Of a stretch of DNA of 64,000 nucleotides, positions 1 to 7,900 are shown in pieces. This stretch comes from Ketobacter sp036337295 (GTDB lineage: Bacteria > Pseudomonadota > Gammaproteobacteria > Pseudomonadales > Ketobacteraceae): NCBI GenBank assembly GCA_036337295.1, contig JAYZEN010000002.1:86351-150350 (forward strand). The letters are read 5' to 3'. Made by a program: the position numbers and the translations under genes. Within the stretch, counting starts at the first letter, position 1, and the number at the start of each line of letters is the position of its first letter. The notes under the pieces were generated by a model. It was given only the letters and a program-made list of their open reading frames with translations. It had not been told where the DNA came from and did no database searches.

Positions 1-977
1 CCTGTCAGCACCAATGCAAGAACCTTGCCTCTAATAGAACGAGCCGCTGATCCAAAGGTGACATCCACGCTGGGACGATACTGAATTCGATCATCACCCT
101 CGATAATCGACACAGACTGAGCGTTTCCCTCCACCAGCATCTGCTTACCACCGGGCGCCAGCAGTGCTGTGCCCGGGCGAATGGGGTCATTATCTGCCGC
201 TTCCTTCACGTTGATCTTGCACAGGCGGTTTAATCTTTCCGCAAAGGCGGAAGTAAATGTCCCCGGCATATGCTGGACCAGCAGCAGGGGAAACGGATAG
301 TTAGCCGGCAGCGACATCAGAATATTCTGCAGTGCCACGGGGCCACCGGTGGACGCACCGATCAGGACAATCCGGGGCCGCTCCCCCTCCAGGCTGTCCA
401 ATGGGGATTTGCCGGATCGCGCAACCGGTTTGCTGGCAGCGGTTTCTTTTGCCACCGGCACAGGGGTTCGCGCCACTGAGGCTGCGGGGGTGGATTTGGG
501 TTTGGGTGCACTTGCTGCGCTTGGCGTGGTGGCAGGTGGTCGTGGCGCGGCGGCCGGAGTAGCCCGTCGCATCGTCGCACCACGGCGTGAAATCGCGAGC
601 ACCCGATCCTGCAGCAGTTTGGCGCTGTCGCCCGGGTCACCGGACATGGATTCAAAACTTTTCGGCAGGTAATCCAATGCGCCGGCTTCCAACGCATCCA
701 GGGTGACGCGGGCACCTTCATAACTCAAAGAGGAGAACATCAGAATCGGCGTGGGCTGTTCCGACATGATTTGACGCACAGCAGAAATGCCGTCCAACAA
801 CGGCATCTCATAATCCATCGTAATCACATCCGGTTTTAGCTCTTTGACTTTTTCAACGGCCACTTTGCCGTTGTCCGCAAAGCCCACCACGTTCAGAGCC
901 GGGTTCTTTTCCAGAATATCTTTTATTCTTCTGCGGAAAAATGCGGAGTCATCCACGACCAGCACGTTGGTTGGCAT
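1..977 (-). CDS. cheB: CheB, chemotaxis protein-glutamate methylesterase (partial, 3' end off window)
   Basis: The reading frame opens with ATG at 977 (MPTNVLVVDDSAFFRRRIKD) and runs off the left edge, leaving about 325 of an expected 350-380 residues. An N-terminal receiver domain carries the acidic DD pair and the phospho-acceptor Asp in MDYEMP, followed by a long Pro/Ala linker (roughly residues 125-180). The methylesterase domain shows the nucleophile motif IGASTGG and the catalytic His motif QHMPGTFTSAFAERLN; the catalytic Asp region is beyond the window. CheB demethylates or deamidates chemoreceptor glutamates when phosphorylated by CheA. It follows cheA by about 40 bp on the same strand and is probably cotranscribed with it. 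Confidence 0.95.
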   Translation of the reverse strand, partial: MPTNVLVVDDSAFFRRRIKDILEKNPALNVVGFADNGKVAVEKVKELKPDVITMDYEMPLLDGISAVRQIMSEQPTPILMFSSLSYEGARVTLDALEAGALDYLPKSFESMSGDPGDSAKLLQDRVLAISRRGATMRRATPAAAPRPPATTPSAASAPKPKSTPAASVARTPVPVAKETAASKPVARSGKSPLDSLEGERPRIVLIGASTGGPVALQNILMSLPANYPFPLLLVQHMPGTFTSAFAERLNRLCKINVKEAADNDPIRPGTALLAPGGKQMLVEGNAQSVSIIEGDDRIQYRPSVDVTFGSAARSIRGKVLALVLT

Positions 978-1018
978 TCAACATCTCCAAAACGGCAACG
1001 CCGTGCAATCCAGTACGA

Positions 1019-3370
1019 TCAGACTCGTTGCGCGTACGCTTTAAGCATACTGGGTATATCCAGAATCAAGGCAATACGGCCATCACCGGTGATTGTTGCG
1101 CCGGCCATGCCTGGAGTACCGTGCAGCATTTTACCCAGGGGTTTGATCACCACCTCTTCCTGGCCGATCAGCTGATCCACCACAAATCCAACTTTCTGAG
1201 TGCCGACGCTGACGATCACCACATGGGCTTCTGTGTCTTTGCCTTGCGCACCCCGAATCAACCAACGCTTCAGGTGAAAAAGAGGCAGCGCCTTTTCGCG
1301 CACCACCACCACTTCCTGGCCATCCACCACATTGGTGCGGGACAGATCCAGATGAAAAATCTCGTTCACGTTCACCAACGGCAAGGCAAACGCCTGCTTG
1401 CCCAACATCACCATCAAGGTCGGCATAATGGCCAGGGTCAGCGGTACCTTGATCGCGATCCGGGTGCCCACACCTTTTTCAGAGTGAACGTCGATGGTGC
1501 CATTAAGTTGGGTGATCTTGGTTTTAACCACGTCCATGCCCACGCCCCGGCCGGACACATCGGAAATCTGTTCCTTGGTGGAGAACCCGGGATGGAAGAT
1601 CAGGTTAAAGGCTTCGGGGTCGCTCAGGCGATCCGCCGCTTCGGTATCCATCAACCCTTTTTCCACCGCCTTGCGGCGCAACATATCCGGGTCCATTCCG
1701 CCGCCATCGTCGGTGATGGAAAGCACAATATGATCCCCTTCCTGCTCCGCCGCCAGGTACACTTTGCCCATGCGGGGTTTGCCCATTTGCTCACGCACGT
1801 CAGGTGCTTCGATACCGTGATCCACACTGTTGCGGACCAGGTGCACCAGAGGATCAGCCAGGGCCTCCACCAGGTTCTTGTCCAGATCCGTTTCCTCACC
1901 CTCCAACTCCAGGGTGATTTCCTTCTTCAGGTTGCGGGCCAGATCGCGGACCACCCGAGGGAAACGTCCGAACACTTTCTTGATGGGCTGCATGCGGGTT
2001 TTCATCACCGCCGTTTGCAGGTCCCCGGTAACCACATCCAAGTTGGCCACGGCTTTCGCCAGATCTTCATCTGCCGTCCGCAACCCCAAGCGCACCAGGC
2101 GGTTACGCACCAGCACCAGTTCACCCACCATGTTCATGATGTCGTCCAGGCGTTTGGTATCCACCCGCACGGTGTTTTCAGCCGCCGCTGGAGCTTCTTT
2201 GCCGGGTACGGGTTTGGCAGGAGGCTTTTTCGCCGCAGCCGCAGGCGTGGCTGGTGCGGCAGGTTTCGCCGCGGGGCTGGGCTGCGCGGGCGCTGCAGAG
2301 GCAGCCGGTTTGACCGCTGGCGCAGCAGCCGGTGCCTTCGCTGCACTGGGGGCTTGCTCCGCCGTAGCGCCTTTCCCAGTAGTAGCGCCTTTCCCTGCAG
2401 CGGCGTCTTTCCCTGCAGCAGCGTCTTTCTCGGTAGTAGGACCTTTACCCTTGCCGTGCAATTCATCCAGCAGGGATTCAAATTCGTCGTCCGAAATCAG
2501 ATCGGCACTGGCCGCCCCGGAAGCAGCCGCCTCACCACCTTCTTCAGACGCTTTGGGAGTACCTCCGTGCTTGCCCTTGCCGTGCAGTTCATCCAGCAGG
2601 GATTCAAATTCGTCATCGGTAATTTCATCGGAGCCACCAGCAGCAGGGGCGGCAGCCGATGCCTGCTCCGCAGCCGGGGCAGCGCTGAATTTGCCCTTGC
2701 CGTGCAGCTGATCCAGCAGCGCTTCAAACTCATCCTCAGTGATTTCATCGGAACCACCGGATGCTGCGGCTTGAACCACTTCCTCGTCTTCACCGAACAG
2801 GTCAACTGCGCCACCGGCTTCCTGGGCGGCTGCGGCCGGCTTCGGCGCGCCGGATTCATCCAGCGCATCCAGGAACTGTTCAAATTCCTCGTCGGTAATA
2901 TCGCCCTTGGTTGCGGGTTTTTCGGACTCCACTGCGGACTCTGCAGCGGGTTCTGCCACAGGTGCCGGGGCTGCTGGCGTATCACCCTCCAAAATGGCAT
3001 GTAACGCTGCCATCAGAGCCGGGTCGGCCGGGTCCGGATACTCGCGCCCATGCACCTGCTCGAACATGGAATTGACAGCGTCCAAAGCCTGCAGCACCAC
3101 ATCCATCAACTCGGCATTGATGGAGAGTTTTCCGTTGCGCAGCAAATCAAAAATATTTTCCGCCGCATGGCAAAGATCCACCAGAGTGTCCAGCTGCAAA
3201 AAGCCAGCGCCGCCTTTTACCGTGTGAAAACCACGGAAAATGGCATTCAGGAGATCGGCGTCATCCGGACGGTTTTCCAGATCCACCAACTGCTCAGACA
3301 GCACTTCCAGTATTTCTCCGGCCTCAACCAGAAAATCCTGTAGTATCTCTTCGTCGCCATCGAAGCTCAT
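1019..3370 (-). CDS. cheA: CheA, chemotaxis sensor histidine kinase
   Basis: 783 residues. The Hpt (P1) domain has its phosphorylation site at His49 in FRGFHTVKGGAGF. Residues about 130-400 are a low-complexity Ala/Pro/Lys linker containing four copies of an acidic helix of the form ITDDEFESLLDELHGKGK (near 158, 210, 250 and 292). The P3 dimerisation helices start near residue 400 (RVDTKRLDDIMNMVGELVLVRN). The ATP-binding domain has the N-box HLVRNSVDHGIE, the G1 box DDGGGMD and the G2 box GRGVGMDVV; a CheW-like P5 domain ends the protein. It autophosphorylates at His and passes phosphate to CheY and CheB. It sits 12 bp after cheZ in the same transcription direction. The repeats recall the Pseudomonas CheA linker. 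Confidence 0.97.
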   Translation of the reverse strand: MSFDGDEEILQDFLVEAGEILEVLSEQLVDLENRPDDADLLNAIFRGFHTVKGGAGFLQLDTLVDLCHAAENIFDLLRNGKLSINAELMDVVLQALDAVNSMFEQVHGREYPDPADPALMAALHAILEGDTPAAPAPVAEPAAESAVESEKPATKGDITDEEFEQFLDALDESGAPKPAAAAQEAGGAVDLFGEDEEVVQAAASGGSDEITEDEFEALLDQLHGKGKFSAAPAAEQASAAAPAAGGSDEITDDEFESLLDELHGKGKHGGTPKASEEGGEAAASGAASADLISDDEFESLLDELHGKGKGPTTEKDAAAGKDAAAGKGATTGKGATAEQAPSAAKAPAAAPAVKPAASAAPAQPSPAAKPAAPATPAAAAKKPPAKPVPGKEAPAAAENTVRVDTKRLDDIMNMVGELVLVRNRLVRLGLRTADEDLAKAVANLDVVTGDLQTAVMKTRMQPIKKVFGRFPRVVRDLARNLKKEITLELEGEETDLDKNLVEALADPLVHLVRNSVDHGIEAPDVREQMGKPRMGKVYLAAEQEGDHIVLSITDDGGGMDPDMLRRKAVEKGLMDTEAADRLSDPEAFNLIFHPGFSTKEQISDVSGRGVGMDVVKTKITQLNGTIDVHSEKGVGTRIAIKVPLTLAIMPTLMVMLGKQAFALPLVNVNEIFHLDLSRTNVVDGQEVVVVREKALPLFHLKRWLIRGAQGKDTEAHVVIVSVGTQKVGFVVDQLIGQEEVVIKPLGKMLHGTPGMAGATITGDGRIALILDIPSMLKAYAQRV

Positions 3371-3382
3371 GCCCTTACTCCT

Positions 3383-4159
3383 TTAAAACCCGAGACTGGA
3401 CAGCAGGGCATCGACGTCGTCCTGATTGGATACGACATCATCCCGTGTCTCGGGGTTCATGATGGGTCCCTCGGGACCAATTTGTTCTTCTTTGCTTTCG
3501 GTTTTCTGGGGTTGGAGCTCGTGCTTGACGCCCGTAATCTGGTCGATGGTGCTGGCCATGGTCACCAGGTTCACCAGGTTGTCTTCCACCTCTTTCACCA
3601 GCTGAATGACCCGTTTGATCACTTGTCCGGTGAGGTCCTGGTAATCCTGGGCCAGCATGATACTGGAAAGATTGGAATCAATACGGCTGGATTCGTCCAC
3701 AGCGGTACACAGAAAACCATCGATTTTCTTGCTTAATTGACGAAATTCATCGGCTGACATTTCGCGCCGCATCAGCCGATCCCATTCGCTTTTCAGATCC
3801 TGGGCGGTTTCCCGCAGATGAGCGGACACAGGCATGGTGTGCTCCACCATGTCCATGGTTTTGTTGGCGGCGTTCTCCGTCTTTTCGATGACGTAGTTCA
3901 ACCGCTCAGAGGCATCCTGCATGCGGGACATCTCTTCCCGCATTTCACTGTTGCTAGTATCAATGGCGAAGTTCTTGATGGACTCATGCAGGCTACGGGT
4001 CAGCTTACCCACTTCCTGAAACAACACCTGATCCCGCTGCTGGTGCAAGGAGGATATGGTGCGCATCGCCTCTTTGGCGTCTCCATTTTCCAACTGTTCT
4101 ACCAGGGTCTTGGCGTATTCCACCAAGTTGTCCTGATGGGCTTGCTCCGTCATGCTCAT
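3383..4159 (-). CDS. cheZ: CheZ, CheY-P phosphatase
   Basis: 258 residues, mostly predicted helical. The catalytic motif LAQDYQDLTGQVIKRVI contains the Gln that orients the attacking water in E. coli CheZ, and the extreme C-terminus DDVDALLSSLGF matches the peptide that binds CheY. The protein dephosphorylates CheY-P to terminate the motor signal. Its position between cheY and cheA is the usual one in Pseudomonas-like clusters. The start is the ATG at 4159 (MSMTEQAHQ); a second Met two codons later is also possible. Confidence 0.96.
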   Translation of the reverse strand: MSMTEQAHQDNLVEYAKTLVEQLENGDAKEAMRTISSLHQQRDQVLFQEVGKLTRSLHESIKNFAIDTSNSEMREEMSRMQDASERLNYVIEKTENAANKTMDMVEHTMPVSAHLRETAQDLKSEWDRLMRREMSADEFRQLSKKIDGFLCTAVDESSRIDSNLSSIMLAQDYQDLTGQVIKRVIQLVKEVEDNLVNLVTMASTIDQITGVKHELQPQKTESKEEQIGPEGPIMNPETRDDVVSNQDDVDALLSSLGF

Positions 4160-4188
4160 CTCACATCTGACTCTGGGAACGAAGGGTA

Positions 4189-4563
4189 CTAGGCATCCAC
4201 CCGTTCAAATATTTTCTCGATCTTCTCTTTCAATGCCTGGGCGGTGAAAGGTTTCACCACATAGCCATTCACACCCGCCTGCGCCGCCTCAATGATCTGC
4301 TCGCGCTTGGCCTCGGCGGTCACCATCAACACCGGCAGGCTCTGCAGCTTTTCGTCAGCCCGCACAGCCTTGAGAAGATCGATCCCGGTCATGCCGGGCA
4401 TATTCCAATCCGTAATAAGAAAGTCAAAATCGGAGGATTTCAGTAATGGCAGAGCAGAACTCCCGTCATCGGCTTCCTGGGTATTGGTGAAACCCAGGTC
4501 CCGCAGCAGGTTCTTGATAATTCGTCTCATCGTGGAAAAGTCATCGACAATGAGAATTTTCAT
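4189..4563 (-). CDS. cheY: CheY, chemotaxis response regulator
   Basis: A stand-alone receiver domain of 124 residues starting MKILIVDDFSTMRRIIKNLL. The phospho-acceptor Asp lies in ITDWNMPGM, the conserved Thr in VTAEAK and the Lys in VVKPF. It carries the motor signal to FliM, whose N-terminal CheY-binding peptide is encoded in the same window. The ATG at 4563 was preferred over a longer frame beginning at 4614 because it matches family length exactly. About 190 bp separate it from fliA upstream; I found no promoter there that I can defend. Confidence 0.97.
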   Translation of the reverse strand: MKILIVDDFSTMRRIIKNLLRDLGFTNTQEADDGSSALPLLKSSDFDFLITDWNMPGMTGIDLLKAVRADEKLQSLPVLMVTAEAKREQIIEAAQAGVNGYVVKPFTAQALKEKIEKIFERVDA

Positions 4564-4754
4564 GTTCTTGTCCAAGGTTGCCTCCAATGAACCCAGTTCA
4601 CTACTACTACGCAAACATCTGATTTATCTGGCTGTTGATAAACCCTCCCGAGAATTCGTCCGGCAGGCTGGACTTTCAACAGACCCTTTTGATTAAGTCT
4701 AGTAGCTGTTTTTATCTGATCCAGTTTTTGTCTGATAAGGCCTCTGTTCAGGCT

Positions 4755-5489
4755 TCAAAGCCACTCTTGCAGGCGCGAGCGCAACCGTTGAGCTGCTTGA
4801 CTGTGGATCTGGCTGACCCGCGATTCGCTGACACCCAGCACCTGGCCTATTTCCTTGAGATTGAGCTCTTCGTCGTAGTACAGCGACAGTACCAACTGCT
4901 CCCGCTCCGGGAGCTGCTCAATGGCTCGGGCCAGGTGGGTGCGGAACACGCCGTTCTGAAGATTGTCGAGGGGGTTTTCCGCCTGCTGTTGCTGCAAACC
5001 AACGCTGATGTTCTCCTCGGTGGATTCCAGCTCATTCAGGCTGAATAGACGGGTGGCCATGCTGTCCTGCAGCATGACATGGTACTCCTCCAGCGAAACG
5101 CCGAGGCGCTCGGCAATATCACGGTCCCGGGCGTCGGCCCCGGTTTCATGCTCTATTTCGTGGATAACCTGTTGAATTCGTCTGGCATTCCGGTGCACGG
5201 AACGGGGCGCCCACTCCCCTTTGCGCAGCTCATCCACCATGGCACCGCGAATGCGGATACCGGCATAGGTTTCAAAGCTGGCGCCCTTGCTGTTGTCATA
5301 GCGTTTGAGGGCATCCAGCAGACCGATCATGCCGGCCTGGTAGAGGTCTTCCACGGACACGCCGGACGGCATACGCGCAATCAGATGATGGGCGATGCGC
5401 TTCACCAACGGGGTGTGCTGCTCAACCAAAACATCCAATTGTGGCGCTGATTCGTCGTTGTACATAGCGTGTCGCTTCATGCCCAGCAT
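4755..5489 (-). CDS. fliA: FliA, sigma-28 RNA polymerase sigma factor for flagellar genes
   Basis: About 244 residues from the ATG at 5489. Region 2 is recognisable (EDLYQAGMIGLLDALKRYD followed by SFETYAGIRIRGAMVDELR), and region 4 ends the protein with a helix-turn-helix (LNLKEIGQVLGVSESRVSQI). FliA directs late flagellar and chemotaxis genes and is normally held by the anti-sigma factor FlgM, which is not in this window. It follows flhG directly. The start is uncertain: ATGs at 5489, 5480 and 5465 all give family-like lengths, and a still longer frame would overlap flhG. Confidence 0.95.
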   Translation of the reverse strand: MLGMKRHAMYNDESAPQLDVLVEQHTPLVKRIAHHLIARMPSGVSVEDLYQAGMIGLLDALKRYDNSKGASFETYAGIRIRGAMVDELRKGEWAPRSVHRNARRIQQVIHEIEHETGADARDRDIAERLGVSLEEYHVMLQDSMATRLFSLNELESTEENISVGLQQQQAENPLDNLQNGVFRTHLARAIEQLPEREQLVLSLYYDEELNLKEIGQVLGVSESRVSQIHSQAAQRLRSRLQEWL

Positions 5490-5505
5490 GGGATACTCTG
5501 TTGTC

Positions 5506-6327
5506 CTATCGGGCAACCGCTCCTTGTACCAGCCGATCCACAAAGAACTCCAGGTGCCCCCTGGGCGTGGAAGGTAATGGCCAGCTGTCCACTTTATTGG
5601 CCAGGGAGCGGAAGGCCAGGGCCGCCTTGCTGCGGGGATAGGCCTCCACTACCGGCTTCTGTCGCATGACTGCCTTGCGCAGGTAGTCATCAAAGGGAAT
5701 GCAGCCGGAGAATTGCAGGGCTACATCCAGAAATCGATCGGTGACTTTGGTCAGTTTGGAATAAATCTCCCGCCCTTCCTGTTGCGTGCGCACCATGTTT
5801 GCCACCACATTGAAACGGTACATGCCGTGCTTTTGATTCAGGATTTTCATCATGGCATAGGCATCGGTGATGGAGGTGGGCTCGTTGGTCACCACGAACA
5901 GGCTCTCCTGGGCAGCGGTGACAAAGCTCATCACCATCTCGGAAATGCCGGCGGCGGTATCCACAATCAAAACGTCCACGTCGTCGCTGAGTTCACTGAA
6001 GGCGTGGATCAGGCCGGCGTGTTCCCGGGGGCCCATGCTCACCAGCTCCTGGGTGCCGGATGAGGCGGGCACGATTTTCACCCCCGCCGGTCCTTCCACC
6101 AGGATATCCCGGATACTGCACTCCCCGCGCAACACGTGGGACAGATTCTCCCGGGCACTGATTCCCAACAGGATATCCAGATTGGCCAGGCCCAGGTCAG
6201 CATCCAGAATCACCACCCGGCGCCCCATTTCCGCAAGACACACCCCCAGATTAATGGAGACATTACTCTTGCCCACTCCGCCTTTACCACCAGTGACGGC
6301 AATTACCTGTACGGGATGATTGCTCAT
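5506..6327 (-). CDS. flhG: FlhG (FleN), MinD-like ATPase controlling flagellar number
   Basis: 273 residues. The deviant Walker A motif TGGKGGVGKSNVSINLG, the switch I-like ILDADLGLANLDILLG and the Walker B-like IVDTAAGIS mark the MinD/ParA superfamily. The N-terminus MSNHPVQVIAVTGG closely resembles Pseudomonas FleN. It counters FlhF and FleQ to keep flagella single and polar. The ATG at 6327 was chosen over an upstream GTG at 6345. It lies between flhF and fliA, the conserved order in polar flagellates. Confidence 0.96.
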   Translation of the reverse strand: MSNHPVQVIAVTGGKGGVGKSNVSINLGVCLAEMGRRVVILDADLGLANLDILLGISARENLSHVLRGECSIRDILVEGPAGVKIVPASSGTQELVSMGPREHAGLIHAFSELSDDVDVLIVDTAAGISEMVMSFVTAAQESLFVVTNEPTSITDAYAMMKILNQKHGMYRFNVVANMVRTQQEGREIYSKLTKVTDRFLDVALQFSGCIPFDDYLRKAVMRQKPVVEAYPRSKAALAFRSLANKVDSWPLPSTPRGHLEFFVDRLVQGAVAR

Positions 6328-6360
6328 AAACGTATTTCTATACACCTTGTTGTGTCTTCT

Positions 6361-7863
6361 TTATCCGTAGGCCAGATCCGATTCCGTTACCGACATGGCG
6401 TCGTTGTACATATCTGCCACCAGGTCCTCGTCCACGCGATATTCCTTCGCCAGTGCGATGGCGTGGTTGATCAGGCGGGTGGCATTCGGGCGGGCAATGT
6501 CGTCCGGGATGTTCTGACCATCCGTGATATAGGCTATGGGTAGCTGCGACTCGATCGCAACACTTAAAGCCTCGCCCAAACTGGCGGATTCGTCCAGTTT
6601 TGTGAGGATACAACCCTCAAGATTCAGATGTTTATACTCATTCACCGCCCGATCCAGAATCCGGCGCTGGCTGGTGGAGGACAGGACCAGCCAGCGTTGC
6701 ACATTGGCCCCCATACTCTCAATCATAGCCATTTGTTCCTGATGTACCTGATCTTTATGACTTAAACCGGCCGTATCGATCAGTACCAGCTTCTTGCGGG
6801 ACAGGGAACGCAGCAAATGGTCCAGCCCGGCCTGGTCAGTTACCACCCGCACCGGCACCTTCAGAATGCGGCCCAGCGTGCTTAACTGCTCATGCCCGGC
6901 GATGCGATAGCTGTCGGTGGTCACCAGCGCCAAATTTTCGGCGCCGTGTTCCAGCACAAAGCGGGTGGCGATTTTGGCGATGGTGGTGGTCTTGCCCACG
7001 CCGGCGGGCCCCACAAAAGCAAACACCCCGCCGTGGGCCACGATATCCTCCGACATCAACGGCAGATCTTCACTCAACTCCAACAGGGCATCACGCCAGG
7101 CGGATTTGATCTGCGCATCTGCTGCCAGATTGCGAACCAGCTTACGGCAGAGGGCGGGAGACAACCCGAGGCGCGACAATTTTTTGAAGACAGAGGCCTC
7201 CATGGGATGCCGGTGGGAAAAGCTCCCCCAGGCCACATTTGCCATCTGCACGTTGAGCATCTGGCGTAATTGATTGAGTTCACCCCGCATCGCTGCCAGC
7301 TCGCTATGACTTTGGGCAGATGGCGTGACGGCCACCGGCGCAGCCGCTTGAGGTTGGTTCGCGGCCGGCGCAGCTCTGGACGGCACCGTGGCTGCAACCG
7401 GGGCTGGCATGCCGGGCGCCTGACCGGATACCTGTCGCGACGCCTGCGACCGCCCCTGCTGGCTCAGCTGCACATTCAGATCGGTATCGTCACCGTCATT
7501 GAGCTGCTGTAACCACAAATCATTGAATTTCTGATTGGCCTGCTCCCGCCGCTGCAGAGCCTCCACCAGGCGGGCTTTATCTTCTGCCGAGGCCTCCAGT
7601 GCAGCACGGGAATCCAGCAGTTTGGCCGGATCACCCTGGGCCGGCGCCCGTGCGCTGTCCGCCATAAAATCCGGAATATGGTTGTCACGACGCTCACGGG
7701 CTTTGTGCTGTTCAACAAACTCGTCATAGTCCGCTGCCGCCACAATCTCAATCCCGTTTGCCACTTTGCGATTGGAAAGAATGACTGCGTCCGCTCCCAA
7801 TGCCTCACGAACCAACTTCAAAGCCTGGCGCATATCGGCTGCAATGAATTTTTTTGTGTTCAT
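6361..7863 (-). CDS. flhF: FlhF, SRP-type GTPase for polar flagellar placement
   Basis: 500 residues. The N-terminal B domain (MNTKKFIAADMRQALKLVRE) is followed by a Pro/Gln/Ala-rich linker (roughly residues 130-190). The NG GTPase domain has the G1 loop FVGPAGVGKTTTIAKIA near residue 284, the SRP-GTPase motif TTDSYRIAGHEQL, the G3 motif LIDTAGL and the G4 motif TKLDESASLG. With FlhG it sets the pole where the basal body is built. It is 37 bp downstream of flhA. Confidence 0.97.
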   Translation of the reverse strand: MNTKKFIAADMRQALKLVREALGADAVILSNRKVANGIEIVAAADYDEFVEQHKARERRDNHIPDFMADSARAPAQGDPAKLLDSRAALEASAEDKARLVEALQRREQANQKFNDLWLQQLNDGDDTDLNVQLSQQGRSQASRQVSGQAPGMPAPVAATVPSRAAPAANQPQAAAPVAVTPSAQSHSELAAMRGELNQLRQMLNVQMANVAWGSFSHRHPMEASVFKKLSRLGLSPALCRKLVRNLAADAQIKSAWRDALLELSEDLPLMSEDIVAHGGVFAFVGPAGVGKTTTIAKIATRFVLEHGAENLALVTTDSYRIAGHEQLSTLGRILKVPVRVVTDQAGLDHLLRSLSRKKLVLIDTAGLSHKDQVHQEQMAMIESMGANVQRWLVLSSTSQRRILDRAVNEYKHLNLEGCILTKLDESASLGEALSVAIESQLPIAYITDGQNIPDDIARPNATRLINHAIALAKEYRVDEDLVADMYNDAMSVTESDLAYG

Positions 7864-7900
7864 GATTGTCTAGCCTCTCTGCTTCGACGGCTCTGCCTGA

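Noticed and set aside
941..3004. Very long plus-strand open frame opposite cheA
   Set aside because: It is the antisense of cheA; the His/Gln/Arg-rich translation is a compositional shadow of a GC-rich gene.
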